Shown in pieces: positions 11,142 through 22,611 of a stretch of DNA of 64,000 nucleotides. Positions within the stretch are counted from its first letter, which is position 1, and every line of letters begins with the position of its first letter. Below the pieces are notes generated by a model, which saw only the letters and a program-made list of their open reading frames with translations, made no database searches and was not told the origin of the DNA. The DNA is from Rhododendron vialii (taxonomy: Eukaryota > Streptophyta > Magnoliopsida > Ericales > Ericaceae): contig NC_080567.1 in assembly GCF_030253575.1 (NCBI RefSeq), positions 37,353,501 to 37,417,500 of the forward strand, read 5' to 3'. The translations under genes and the position numbers were made by a program.

Positions 11142-11356
11142 TGCTTGAGAATGCGTTGCATGTGCAAATCGTGTGATGCAAACTAATTTTTATATTTTTT
11201 TGGAAAAGCTTGTTAATGCAAAAGATGTATAATCACACAAAATATGTATACATAATACGTACAGGCGCTTGAGAATGCGTTGCATGTGCAAATCGTGAGA
11301 TGCAAACCTTTATTTTTATTTTTTTTTGGAAGAGCTTGTTATGCAAAAGATGGAAA
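11142..11356 (+). repeat. Imperfect tandem duplication (~125 bp) in RBR copy-2 intron
   Basis: GCTTGAGAATGCGTTGCATG, then GTGCAAATCGTG, occurs at 11143 and again at 11270. Each is followed by a T-rich stretch, GGAA-AGCTTGTTA and GCAAAAGATG. The second unit continues into the sequence homologous to window position 1. Confidence 0.75.
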
Positions 11357-12403
11357 GACGTAATAAAATTTTGGTTGTGAAAGTAGGAAATAAATTAGAA
11401 ATTTTTTTTCCCTTTTTGGCAGTTTCTTGAGGTAGTAAAAAGGAGTGATTTGGGAAACTGAAAGTGCGGGATATTTCAAGGAGTTTTTATTTAAATTTTC
11501 GGTTTGGGTAAAAGAAGGGTGAGGGCTTTAGATGCTTCCTAATATGGCCAATAATTTTCAAGTACAATGATATGGTTTGATTTTTTGGTGGCCTAGATCA
11601 ATCACTGCTCCTTTTCTTTTCTTTTTTTAATCAGTCGGTATAGTTAAAATTAAACAGGGACTAAAACAGTCAGTTTACAGAGCACACAGCTCAAACTAGA
11701 AGAGAACAATGGCAAAACAATGCCCAAACTAATCAGTCGGTATAGTTAATTTGTGAAAATTGTATGTAGTGATGTTAGTGAAAAGTCAGCAAAGCAAGCA
11801 AAAGGCCGAGTTCCTAATCAAATATGAGTACAACTTCAGTTATTTTCGGACAAAGAGACCAATTGGGTTTGCTTGCTTATTTTTACTTCATAAATATTTG
11901 CAACTTTTGATGATCTTATATATAATGTGTTTTTTTTTTTTTTTCCCAATGCTTTTGATATGTATTTTATGTTTGTTAGTGGGGAGAGGAAAAAGGAGAG
12001 AATATATCACGAAATTTATAAACTAGAATTCTTAACTTGAAACTCGTAAGTCTTAAGTCTCAACCAAGTGGGTCAGTGGAAAACAATGAGGACATTTTAT
12101 AAAGTCCGGCCTTCCATGAATTGGAAGTTGAGAAACCTGGGATTTGAGTCATTACAAAGGAAGTTAAATGTGTAGCGGCGCCAATTCTTCATCTTCGTCT
12201 GTCTTATTCGTTTGTTTGTTGTTTGCTTTCTTCGTGGCCCAATTTTTGAAATCCTGAAAAGGACATTAAAAAAAAAATGGTTTAGGATGTTGGCCGGGAA
12301 AGAAAAGCCTAATCTGATTCTTCCTTGCCTTTTGTCCTTTGGGGATTGTAGATGTGGGAGGAGTTTCTCCTACGAGTGCGGAAGGAAGGTGCATCAACAC
12401 TAG

Positions 12404-13200
12404 TGTTGCTGCGAAGATAAAGCTAACCACGAAGATACAACAAAAAAGGAAAAGCACACGGACATCAACAAAGAACAAGTCGTCCCACACCAGTGTTCTT
12501 GCAATGATAAAGCTAACAAGGAAGATACAACAAAAAAGGAAAATACATCGTGTGTTTGGATATGTATTTGTGTAGTTGCTGTGACTTTGAGTATATTCTT
12601 AGTGGTTTTACATGCCCGCAAGCATTAACTTGACCAATGATGAGCTTATTGTCGGACCTGACTTATGGGTAATTAGTAATTTTGAGCTTATTGTCAGACA
12701 TACCTTTTGACATGTTTCAACGATGCTATTAAGTTAGTCTTAGAACATGAATTCTACTCCTAATTAATTATAACCCAGAAGTGGGTTAGTAAATACCAAA
12801 AATTTAGAACAAAGTTAAGACTTTGATTTGTTGGGGAGGATTTACAATGAGGCCTAAAAAGGCTATTTATAGGAAAACAAAGATATGCATGAAATAACTT
12901 CCTAACTTTTTACTACTCTTCATTCTTCTAATTTGTTTCCAAGTGTCCAAATAACTTTCCATCAACTTCAAAGTGGTGTAGGAGCACGCCAAATGTCCTA
13001 CATGCAAATAACAATAATAAAAGAAATACTAATACTAGTTCTAATATTAATACGATTACTTAATAATAATAATAAAATAGGTTGCATTACCATAAATGCC
13101 ACATTTCGGTCGATCATCGATATGCGGTGAAATATGGTGTAAACAGTAACACAATAATGTAATATTAAAAGATGCTGAAAAGTTGATCTTAGCGGGAGTA
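12404..13200. other. RBR copy-2 3' flank and intergenic spacer
   Basis: The region 12410-12560 contains two imperfect copies of a GATAAAGCTAAC...GATACAACAAAAAAGGAAAA block that corresponds to the Asn/Asp/Thr tail of copy 1. On the minus strand a CCTATAAATAGCC box (about 12863-12877) looks like a plant or LTR TATA element, but no gene follows it. Microsatellite-like AATAAT tracts occur at 13010-13080. Confidence 0.45.
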
Positions 13201-13213
13201 CAATAATGTGATA

Positions 13214-14098
13214 GTAAGTTGCGAGATTGTCCGAATGCGAGGGAGGTGTGGGACTCCCTCCAAGTCCCACCTAATATGCATGACTTTTACATTGCAAATA
13301 CATCATCTTGGGTAAAATTAAACTGTCAATCTAAACATTCTCTAACCAACTATTGGACGACCATATTTCCTATTGTTTGTTGGAACATTTGGCTTAACAG
13401 GAACCGGAAGGCATTCGGACAACATACTATCACTCGGGATAGCATCGTGAACTTGATCTTAGTGGGAGTACAAGAATGGGAATGTTTGGTTGGAAATCGA
13501 GTTAGTAGCAGAAGACCAACTTGGATCATCGCATGGTGGAAACCTCCCAAGGTTAATGGGTTTAAGTTGAATTCGGATGGAGCTTTCAGACTGAATTCTT
13601 CCAAAGCTACCTCGGGAGGCCTTGTTAGAGATCACCATGGAAACTGGGTGGTTGGTTATTGCCATAACATTGGTGCTGCAACAAGTCTAGCGGCAGAGCT
13701 ATGGGGCTTAAGAGACGGCCTTCAATTGATAGACTACGTCTTTCGAATATTAAAATCGAGACTGATTCAATGGTTATGGTCACTTTAATTGCTAAATCAT
13801 GTGAAGATACACATCAACTTAGTGCCCTATTGAACGATTGTAGGTACCTCTTGCAAAAATTAGGAGTCACGGTGGTGATGCATAGCTAACGCGAAGGCAA
13901 TGAATGTGCGGACAAATTGGCCAATTTGGAATTCCAAATGGATGTTGGTTTTCACCTATTAGATTTTATGCCTACTGGTGTTTCTTTTTTTTTTTTTAAT
14001 TAAGGGCGGATGGCTAAGGGGTTCTTTACCCTAGACTATTGTATTCAATTTCTAATTAATGGTAATTCCTTTCCAGTTTACCAAAAAAAAAAAAAAAA
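13214..14098 (+). mobile_element. LINE 3' end: linker and RNase H domain, frameshifted
   Basis: The frame from 13219 gives RDCPNAREVW (zf-RVT tail), then CWNIWLNRNRKAF and an RNase H with LNSDGAF (first Asp), SLAAELWGLRDGL (Glu) and, after a frameshift near 13728, IETDSMVMV (Asp). The normal HREGNECADKLAN end is interrupted by a TAA after MHS at 13887-13889. It ends in a T-rich stretch, a TTTACC motif and an A run at 14083-14098. These are hallmarks of a plant L1-type LINE tail. GATCTTAG-GGGAGTACAA occurs inside (13457) and again just upstream (13183), a local duplication. No clear target-site duplication was found. Confidence 0.8.
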
Positions 14099-14371
14099 GT
14101 TGAAGTCAAGTGGAGAAATAGAGATGGTAACTCTTCCCAATAACGTGATCATATTGTTCAGAGAGCTATTAATTAAAAATGGCACTTATTAAGGTACGGA
14201 AAGTTCGCACACCCAATCTTTTGCCTTTTAACCGAAGAGGGCCGAGGTTTTCTTTTCTTTTTCTTTTTTCATGTTGCAGTGCAAAGGGAACTGTTAAATT
14301 GTTTATCAGTAACTCATCTAAAAGCTTAAACTGTTAGAGATAATGAAAACTTCATTATTTATACCTTCAAC

Positions 14372-15284
14372 CAAGGTTTTCAATACCATTCCGTACCGGC
14401 CGGTACGCACCGTTTTAGACAGAATCCGATATCTTGAACCCCATATTCCGTTCCGCTCTCAATACCAGGCTTTACAGGTCAATACCAGCTAATCCGGACG
14501 ATCTCGGCCAAGATGGGCTTACCGGAGATTTCGTCCCGTATTTTGCAAACAGAACCCAGAAGATGATCTAAGCCACCATCGGCCGATCGGAACCTTAGAG
14601 AACGAGAGAGAGAAGATTGATCGGAGAGAAAAGAGAGGAATCGTTTCTCCGGGAACCTTGTCGTCGTTTCCCCGGCTACTCTGTCGTTGGAACAAGAAAG
14701 ACAAAAATGACCTCATCTCCAACGCAAAAATGGCACCTTGCCATTTTTCACTCCTCCATTAATTTAAAAAACCCATAAAAATGGAAATCCTACCAAATCA
14801 AAAAAATTTGAACCTCAGTCACCGGATTTTGTGACAATCGAAGTCGCCGGAGCACAATGAATCGGTGTGATAGAAGTTTGAGATAGAGAACATGCAGAGC
14901 TCGTCGGAATCAACTTTGTCCATTTTTCTCCTTCCTTTTTTTTCTTCCGGTAATCTGGTTGTTAATGGATCTTGCAAGAACTAGAGAAGATATATATATA
15001 TATATATATATGTTGTTGCTCGGCTGTGACCTCAGAAGAGATAGCAATGAAAGAGATCGATATTATCAAGGCTAACAAATTACCCAGTGCTTTTCTTATT
15101 CCAACAGTAAACTAGATGCAATCCAACGGCTCCTATTATTCCAACAGTAAAAAAAATACTGTTATAATTATATATATTGTAGTTGCGGTAAATCTGAAAT
15201 GGTATCCGGTATTTGACCGGTACCGGTACATACAGTACTAGTAGAAAAACCGGTACCCTGGCCGGTACGGTATTCAGAACCTTG
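14372..15284. mobile_element. hAT-like non-autonomous element, 8-bp target duplication
   Basis: The left end CAAGGTTTTCAATACC is matched by the reverse complement of the right end, CAAGGTTCTGAATACC. It is flanked by CCTTCAAC (14364-14371) and CCTCCAAC (15285-15292), an 8-bp duplication with one mismatch, as expected for hAT transposons. The subterminal regions carry several GGTACCGG/CCGGTAC motifs. No transposase is encoded. An AT microsatellite sits at 14991-15011. The element splits an older dispersed repeat whose continuation (ACACACTCCCTCACATG) lies directly right of the insertion. Confidence 0.75.
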
Positions 15285-15473
15285 CCTCCAACACACTCCC
15301 TCACATGTAGCCAAGCTTTCCTCCATAAGCGGGCTAAACACGTGTAAATATTTTAATATTAGGTAGGCGGTGAGGTTCGAACACAGAATTTATTGCCTAC
15401 TCTGAAACCATATTAAATTGTTAACCACCAATTTATCTAAAAGCTTAAGCTGTTGGAGAAAATGACAATTTTA
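15285..15473. repeat. Dispersed repeat containing ATCTAAAAGCTTAA, right part
   Basis: ATCTAAAAGCTTAAGCTGTT at 15435 recurs in near-identical form at 14318, left of the hAT-like element. The surrounding text (lost vertical context TTAAATTGTTAACCACCAAT, CCTACTCTGAAACCATATT) looks like a common plant dispersed repeat. The class is unknown. Confidence 0.5.
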
Positions 15474-15800
15474 TTAGCAATAAGTCAAGGTATTTTCCCT
15501 ACAAAGTTTTTGTTGTAACTGAAGTAATATTACATCAGGAGCAACAAATAGAGAAATTAAATCAATTGATAAACTAAAAGCCTCTTTCGTCATCAAGTCG
15601 GCACATTTGTTCGCCTCACGAGGATCAAACCTCAGTTCCACCACCTGAAAATGATCAAGCAACCACGTGCACTCGGCACTAAGATCATGCAAAGGATGTG
15701 AAGCACTACTTTGTTGATCCTTGATCAAACTAATAACATAATTATTATCCAAACTAACTTCAATCCGAGACCAATTGTTAGCCCAAGCGAGAGATGTAAA
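15474..15800 (-). mobile_element. LINE-derived RNase H fragment
   Basis: The minus-strand frame reads VSLDNNYVISLIKDQQ, then LRFDPREANKCADLMTKEAF. This is the C-terminal half of the plant retroelement RNase H-like domain; the second conserved Asp lies in SLD and the last in CADLM. No catalytic first half, RT or poly-A is present, so it is a fragment. Confidence 0.65.
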
Positions 15801-16602
15801 CCATCACGCAATTATCGTGGTTGATTTCTTTGTGAGTTACGGGGAATCAATCCAATCAGCTCTCTCCATGCAATAAACCAAGCCCACGGGCTCAGGGTTT
15901 GGCTTTTTTTGGCATATCTATCTATCTATCTATCAATATACGATAAAAATGTGTGTGAGCCTCTAGAATCTCCAAATTTTAAATCCTTATTTTCTAGATT
16001 TTTTATTCTTTATAAAAAAGAGAGAGATGTGGAAAAGTGGGGGAGAGAGAGACTCATGGGGGTTGAATATGGAGAAAAAATTATTCTATGTCCCTAGAAT
16101 ATCATCACGTGATACTCTAAAATTATCAACTTGCATTGTGCATAGAATGAGATAAGGGCCGGAAAAAATATGAAATTATTTTTTTATCAACTTGCATTGT
16201 GCTTGTTTGATGCACAAGGACCAAAAACCCTCAATGTAAATTTTTTTTTTATCTCATGCATTGAATGGTCACAAATGCTAATTTCAAACTATAATGATGG
16301 TGGTTCTCTACGTAACCTATCTCTAGCCCCAAAAATCAGATATTAACCATTCTCTCTGCGATCTCTCTCGACGCCGCGATCACTTTTCAAAGTCTCCGGA
16401 GTCACCACGGTTGATGGCTGAGATTTGAGCTACCGAATTATTATTCCCCCCCGTGCCATGTGCCCCTAAAATCAAATGTCAACCTGGTAATCTTCAAAGG
16501 GAGAGAGGAAAGACCAAAAGCAGAGCGGTTGTTCCAGAAGGGCTCACCTTTTAGTAGTGCCGGTCTCGACATTTGGGTTGCCCAAGTCCGACATTCCGCT
16601 TG
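15801..16602. other. Intergenic; nothing recognised
   Basis: Contains a short CTAT microsatellite near 15915-15935 and a direct repeat of TATCAACTTGCATTGTGC (16123 and 16183). No gene is supported. Confidence 0.5.
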
Positions 16603-16612
16603 GTTGCCCACT

Positions 16613-17001
16613 CGAAAATTCTAATCGCAAGGAAGATTTGCAGGGAACCACGCAAGGAAAAATGCGTTTGGGCTCATTACGGGTCTCACAAAAATCTAGA
16701 AAAATATCTAAATTTTTTTGAATATTATTTTATGGGGCCCTGTAAAAAATCGGCTCTAAGGGATATCGATCGGTAAGTATTACTTTTGGATTCGTTGGGG
16801 CGAAACTGCTCAATTCGCCCATATGAATTCAAAAGTAACACTTACTGATGTCCGTTGGAGCTGATTTTTTACAAAGTCCTATAAAATAATATTAAAAAAT
16901 TTATGGGTATTTTTCTAGATTTTTGTGGGATCTAGAATAGGTCCAAACGAATTTTTTCTTGTGTGATTGTCTGCAAATCTTTATTGCGAATAACAGGGCT
17001 C
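16613..17001. mobile_element. Mutator-like foldback element with 10-bp target duplication
   Basis: GTTGCCCACT occurs in direct orientation at 16603-16612 and 17002-17011. Between them the left arm (TCGCAAGGAAGATTTGCAG and onward) is matched in reverse complement by the right arm (CTGCAAATCTTTATTGCGA), with arms of about 170 bp. A 9-10 bp duplication with long inverted arms fits a non-autonomous Mutator-like element. No ORF is recognised. Confidence 0.75.
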
Positions 17002-17011
17002 GTTGCCCACT

Positions 17012-17585
17012 AGTGTTAAATATAAAAAAAAGACATATAAGCAACAAAAAAAAGGACAAAAAAAAGATTATATTGTCCATTTAGCTTGAATTACATCATC
17101 CGTCCCTTCTCGTTTTGGCTATAGCGTCCCTTTTCTTTTTTTCTTCTTATCTGATAGCTCTCCTAATTTTCTCTCTTAATAATTTGACCTCCTAATTTCT
17201 TTTTATCTGTTATTTACCCCAAGTATGTAAAAACCTCTCTTTTACTCTCCTAATTTTCTTGAGTATCATAATTTTTTAAAGTAGGTGGAAACTAAACATA
17301 TTTACTTTCTTTTAAAAATTTGTACAATTTTTTTTGGATGATGTCCCTAAATATATTTTTTGCTGGATTTTTTTTTTTTTTTTGTATACATACAAATTTT
17401 TTTTTTTTGTTGCCCCTTGCCGGGGGTTGCCCGAGCCGGCCGGCTTGCGGGGCTTACCCCTGGCCGGCCCTGCCTTTTAGTCACATAAATATTTCCTAGG
17501 ATCGATCCTCCGCGGGTCTTCGCTCTTGATTCTCGCTCCGCACTCATTTTTTTTTCTAATTTTCGCTATCACGAAGTGTGGTGAT
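17012..17585. other. Intergenic; GC-rich patch
   Basis: AT-rich spacer up to 17400, then a GC-rich stretch (17410-17475) with repeated CCGGCC and GGGGTTGCC-like words. No gene is supported. Confidence 0.45.
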
Positions 17586-17589
17586 GGCT

Positions 17590-17593
<4 letters not shown>

Positions 17594-17622
<29 letters not shown>
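17594..17622. repeat. (GA)n microsatellite
   Basis: Uninterrupted GA dinucleotides just upstream of the ORF starting at 17646. Confidence 0.9.
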
Positions 17623-17625
<3 letters not shown>

Positions 17626-17645
17626 GACAGAGAAGAGAGACAGAA

Positions 17646-18062
17646 ATGGAGCACGGCGTGGAGATCTGCAGCGGTGTCACGGGGGCGTCTACAGGTACGA
17701 CTTCTTCCATAGCAGCGCCACAAGCAGAGGAAACATCCGGTATTTCGACTGAAGAAGAGGACCTTCTGGAACGACATCAAAGGAAATCCCCAGCCACCTA
17801 CCAACCCTCACCACCTCCTCCACCATCATCAATGGAGAATTCTGTCTCCCTTAACAAACCTTTTCCGCCACCACCCCCTACGTCACTCACCCCTCACCCA
17901 CTCACTTCTTTGCCAACCACCTCCACTCTGCATTCTATTCAAACCCCACTTTCCTCACCCACCCCTCCTGTTCCCGCCACCCAAACCCCATCACAACCCC
18001 CCTTATCTTTCAAAGATACCCTGAATGGTGTTGGTTCTTCTCAACCCAACCTATCTATGGAC
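17646..18062 (+). pseudogene. Pro/Ser/Thr-rich ORF, possibly the start of a LINE ORF1, truncated
   Basis: It starts MEHGVEICSGVTGAS, is rich in Pro, Ser and Thr, and reaches LSFKDTLNGVG near residue 120. A SFKDTL-type motif is common near the start of the nucleic-acid-binding ORF1 of plant LINEs. The frame runs into a terminal-repeat element at about 18060, so the rest is missing or displaced. It could instead be the disordered N-terminus of a host protein. Confidence 0.4.
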
Positions 18063-18957
18063 CATAGTTTTAAATCGTGGTATCGGTCGCGGTATATCGG
18101 TATCGGGACGTATCGGTGATACGTCGCGGGAATCGGGTGTCGCGGTCGTGAATTTTTAAAAATCATCAACATGTATAAAACTTAAAAAATATACTTTTGC
18201 GGCTTTTGCTCCTAACATTGGCTTAAATTATCACATTTTAATTAATTTAAGACATGTAATAACCCATTTTCTTCATATGAAATATCCGGTAATTTATCAA
18301 CATCTGCAAGTAAATAAGATTTTACAAATATGAGAAAAATGCAAAATTATGAGTTTCGATATAATTGACATAAACAACAAAAGTAAGGTGAAGACATTAA
18401 AATAATACACCATAGGGGTTTTACATTACATAATCGCTAGCCACAACTAGTTTCTGTTGAAACTTTAGTGTGTATTTGTAAAACATGGTGTTTTTCTTTA
18501 GTCCCATATTGGCAAGTTACAAAACTTCTATCTACTTTAAATGAATTTGCACTTTAGTGGGTTTGTGAATGAGGATTCAAGGAGAGGTCTCGCGCACTCA
18601 GGAAAATGGGCGGCAATTTGAAAAATTGATTCGGAAACCAGTTAACCTTGTGCGCGTCATGAGTTATTTGCGTAGGGGGGGTGCAAATCCGGGATTTGAG
18701 CCTCGCGCATGCACTACTATTAAGCCCACGTTTTGCTAAAATTCTGAAACGTTTTTTTTCCTTTTTTTCTTCCTGAAACGTTTTTTCCCGAACCGGTCCA
18801 CAAAAATCCATTACAGACCGATACGTATCGGAAATTGGCTGGTTCACCTGTGATTTCTAGTCTTCCCGTTATACCGGCCTATATCCGAACTGAAACCCTC
18901 AAATTCCGGTACGAACCGGTCGATACGGTTCGTACCGGCCGATATTAAAAACTATGG
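18060..18957. mobile_element. Terminal-inverted-repeat element with cryptic GGTATCGG subterminals
   Basis: ACCATAGTTTTAAATCG at the left end matches the reverse complement of the right end (CCGATATTAAAAACTATGGT). Subterminal regions on both sides are dense in TATCGG/CCGATA words. There is no transposase and no clear target duplication. It truncates the ORF starting at 17646. Confidence 0.6.
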
Positions 18958-19560
18958 TGTAAACACACTCTAAGCATAAAACTGTGTTACAATCCTACCA
19001 TTTTCCATTAATCAAAAAGGTTTACAAAAGGTAACCAAGTTAGGAAATACTCACAAACCACTTGAGACACCTAACTCCATCTCTTGTTGTAGTAACCCAG
19101 CACTCCTCTTTGATTGAATGGACTCCACAAGCTCGAGTGACTTGATATCTGAATTAAACTGGCACCGAATCCATCTATCTCATGTAGTAACAAAGGCACC
19201 GATGCATGTATGATAATTATGAAGATTTTTTTGGGAAAAGAAATCAATCTAGATTCTAGAGTGCATTCATGGAGCGTGAGAGAATAACACTAGATTGACA
19301 AACAAAATAATTAAACACTAAGTTTAAATATTTTAATGCATCAAAAACAGAAGAATATATGAGGGAATGTTTCTCTCTCTCTAGAAGTAGGCTAATGCCC
19401 CAGTCAAAAAGAAGAAATGAAGTCATGGGAGCTTTTATCGCGGTGCCCAGAGCTAGCATTAGCGCTGGGTGAGCACCCTTCAAAAAGAAGCCCAAAGAAA
19501 GGGAGGGACCAACAGCTGACCAGAAGGCGAAACTAAGGATTCCATCTACAAAGAATGGGC
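18958..19560. other. Intergenic; nothing recognised
   Basis: No domain was recognised in either strand. The minus ORF at 19256-19495 has a hydrophobic stretch but no family signature. Confidence 0.45.
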
Positions 19561-20777
19561 AAAGCGGGAGTGCTGGAACCTAATCTCCCGCTTTACTGCC
19601 GTCGAAGGGATAATGTAATTATGTTCTTTTATCCCCTGTTCTAGGCGCAATTCGTGGGCAAAGGCAAAGGCCTAGAGCTCAACAAAACTTCATCCCAAGC
19701 TACCAACTCTTTTCCGGATCGCCAGACCAACTCATAAAAATGATGATGATACTCAAAATTTCCCTGCGAAGCATCCAAAATATGTGTAAGGCAGAAATAA
19801 CGGATTTTGCAAGTTGGATCCTTCAAGCTGGAACAAAGCAAAGCGCAATTAAGCCCTATACACGCGCTGCATGAGCGCTAAGGGCTCACAAGAGCCACGA
19901 GTGTTGAGGGAGTGGTAAGGGCTCGCAAGAGCCACGAGCAATGCTGAGCGCCACTCTTTGATCAAGAAATAAAAAACACCTATGCCTTACAAAAAATTTA
20001 GCTATCAACAAGGGGTCCAAAAACAGCATGAAAAGCATCCTAAAAGGTCTAAAGCAAGAAGCAATAAGTGTTAGTAATTTATTTATTTTAATAATGGATA
20101 TCTGTAATCTTAACGTAGAGAGATTTATAAGTATTTAATAACATAAAGATCGTAATATAATTGAGATAAGGACGGAAATGCAATTATTATTCTGTAGTGG
20201 ATTGAATTATAATTAGTGAAATAAAAAATAGAATTCTGGTGGGATTTGGTGCAGGATAAAATTGTCATTTTCATCTAAAGAGAACAAAAGAGTGTGTGTT
20301 TATTAACTTTTGAACAAAAAGTAAAAAGTTTTGTACTGTAGTGCAGAGAAATGACATGCAAGGACATAAATTAAACTATTAAATATTGTGTTTTGACATT
20401 CTTAAAGTTGGCCTACTGGGCTTCCATTAGCCGGACCGTTCCTCAGAAGATTCTGTTCTTTAAGAGGCAATTTTGCATGGTTAGTATCCTCACAATCTAT
20501 GATAACAGAAGTTACAAAAGCAAAGTTATATCAGGTAGAATAAGGAAGAATAAAAATTAAGGAAATAATTAAAAAGAGTAGACAAAATGCTATTCCATTA
20601 CGCAGCACAACTAAAAGAGGAAACCAGAATGAATCCACCTCAAATGGTGGTTATTTCAGGATGAGATTTGACAATCTAAACTAATATAGAACAAGAAGAT
20701 ATAAAGATATAATCACAACAGAAGAGCCAATACTAAAAGTTCAGATGCAACAAATCTTGCTATGTTGTTTCCATTTC
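19561..20777. repeat. 1,217-bp tandem duplication, copy A
   Basis: It starts AAAGCGGGAGTGCTGGAACC and ends TTGTTTCCATTTC, immediately followed by copy B. In every line I compared, the copies are identical. Inside is a direct repeat of AAGGGCTC-CAAGAGCCACGAG (about 19879 and 19917). The minus-strand 66-codon ORF (19641-19841) is repeated unchanged in copy B but has no recognised domain. Confidence 0.9.
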
Positions 20778-21994
20778 AAAGCGGGAGTGCTGGAACCTAA
20801 TCTCCCGCTTTACTGCCGTCGAAGGGATAATGTAATTATGTTCTTTTATCCCCTGTTCTAGGCGCAATTCGTGGGCAAAGGCAAAGGCCTAGAGCTCAAC
20901 AAAACTTCATCCCAAGCTACCAACTCTTTTCCGGATCGCCAGACCAACTCATAAAAATGATGATGATACTCAAAATTTCCCTGCGAAGCATCCAAAATAT
21001 GTGTAAGGCAGAAATAACGGATTTTGCAAGTTGGATCCTTCAAGCTGGAACAAAGCAAAGCGCAATTAAGCCCTATACACGCGCTGCATGAGCGCTAAGG
21101 GCTCACAAGAGCCACGAGTGTTGAGGGAGTGGTAAGGGCTCGCAAGAGCCACGAGCAATGCTGAGCGCCACTCTTTGATCAAGAAATAAAAAACACCTAT
21201 GCCTTACAAAAAATTTAGCTATCAACAAGGGGTCCAAAAACAGCATGAAAAGCATCCTAAAAGGTCTAAAGCAAGAAGCAATAAGTGTTAGTAATTTATT
21301 TATTTTAATAATGGATATCTGTAATCTTAACGTAGAGAGATTTATAAGTATTTAATAACATAAAGATCGTAATATAATTGAGATAAGGACGGAAATGCAA
21401 TTATTATTCTGTAGTGGATTGAATTATAATTAGTGAAATAAAAAATAGAATTCTGGTGGGATTTGGTGCAGGATAAAATTGTCATTTTCATCTAAAGAGA
21501 ACAAAAGAGTGTGTGTTTATTAACTTTTGAACAAAAAGTAAAAAGTTTTGTACTGTAGTGCAGAGAAATGACATGCAAGGACATAAATTAAACTATTAAA
21601 TATTGTGTTTTGACATTCTTAAAGTTGGCCTACTGGGCTTCCATTAGCCGGACCGTTCCTCAGAAGATTCTGTTCTTTAAGAGGCAATTTTGCATGGTTA
21701 GTATCCTCACAATCTATGATAACAGAAGTTACAAAAGCAAAGTTATATCAGGTAGAATAAGGAAGAATAAAAATTAAGGAAATAATTAAAAAGAGTAGAC
21801 AAAATGCTATTCCATTACGCAGCACAACTAAAAGAGGAAACCAGAATGAATCCACCTCAAATGGTGGTTATTTCAGGATGAGATTTGACAATCTAAACTA
21901 ATATAGAACAAGAAGATATAAAGATATAATCACAACAGAAGAGCCAATACTAAAAGTTCAGATGCAACAAATCTTGCTATGTTGTTTCCATTTC
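20778..21994. repeat. 1,217-bp tandem duplication, copy B
   Basis: Same sequence as 19561-20777 at a constant offset of 1,217. After copy B the sequence continues into ATGTTCCTGGG, which is unique. The junction shows only about 1 bp of shared sequence, consistent with a simple end-joining or replication-slippage duplication, or with an assembly artefact. Confidence 0.9.
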
Positions 21995-22577
21995 ATGTTC
22001 CTGGGACCAAACAGTGGAAGTTCTGGCCTTGCTATCCTATGTGTTCCACTGTTCCCTCCTTTCTTTGCTCGATTGAGAGTGATTCAGCTTTTAGTCCTTC
22101 CAAAATGTAAAACTTTCTCACCGAAAATATATCCGTGGGAAAGCTTAGGAGACATTTAGCAACTTTGTGGTTGATCATTTCAGAAAGTAAATTGAGTCAA
22201 AACGACCAAATCTCAACCAAACGTAGGTTTCATAAACAACACCTGTTTAATTAGCACCAATCATCTACAGCAAATCCACGTACTGGGTCACATTCAATTT
22301 CAATTAGTTCAATTTTCACATTCTTAATCCTTTGTTATTTCATGTCATTTTGCCAAATTAAGGTTCATTAAGACAAAGAAACAAATTAACACCACAAAAT
22401 AACAAAGCAACTCAAAGTAGATACAGTAAATGCAGCAAAAGAGTTGGGCTGAATTCCGCCAATACTTAGAGCAAACATGCATACATACATCATAGTTAGC
22501 CAGACAATGAACACTCTAAAGATCAAACCATATCATAAAAATCATCAATTTATTTCTTTGTATATCAAAAAGACTAA
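21995..22577. other. Intergenic; 3' flank of the minus-strand ORF
   Basis: AT-rich, no gene recognised. A CATACATACAT tract lies near 22480. Confidence 0.45.
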
Positions 22578-22611
22578 TCATATCAAGATATAATCTAGCC
22601 TCTGGTATTGG

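Larger units (their letters stand above)
10610..12403 (+). pseudogene. RBR-type E3 ubiquitin ligase copy 2, pseudogene (two exons)
   Basis: Exon 1 (10610-11031) encodes a RING1 beginning ITCEICIEPM with C-x-H-PFC-x-x-C and CPGSNC ligands, then an IBR start (CYCPNRVCSAMVV, ECGGIVKKSMCPNCK), then HCVEHVHGCSILTCR. Compared with the family, about 20 residues between RING1 and the IBR, and about 45-50 between CPNCK and HCVEHVHGC, are missing in frame, so the IBR and the start of RING2 are gutted. No ATG precedes ITCEIC after the in-frame TAA at 10607. The donor is AG|GT at 11031-11032. Exon 2 starts at 12352 (CGRSFSYECGRKV), has Ser where copy 1 has a RING2 Cys, and stops at TAG 12401-12403. RBR enzymes transfer ubiquitin in the cytosol or nucleus; this copy should be inactive. 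Confidence 0.8.

Noticed and set aside
10874-11167. Long Arg-Glu / Ser-Leu repeat ORFs on both strands
   Set aside because: They are translations of the (CT)n(AT)n tract in the RBR copy-2 intron. The same applies to the GA tracts at 17594 and 60671.
12863-12877. Minus-strand TATAAATAG as a gene or pararetroviral promoter
   Set aside because: No coding sequence or element ends follow it on the minus strand. The motif alone is insufficient.
18060-18957. Target-site duplication for the TATCGG-rich element
   Set aside because: I compared 8-, 9- and 10-bp flanks at several possible boundaries and none matched convincingly.
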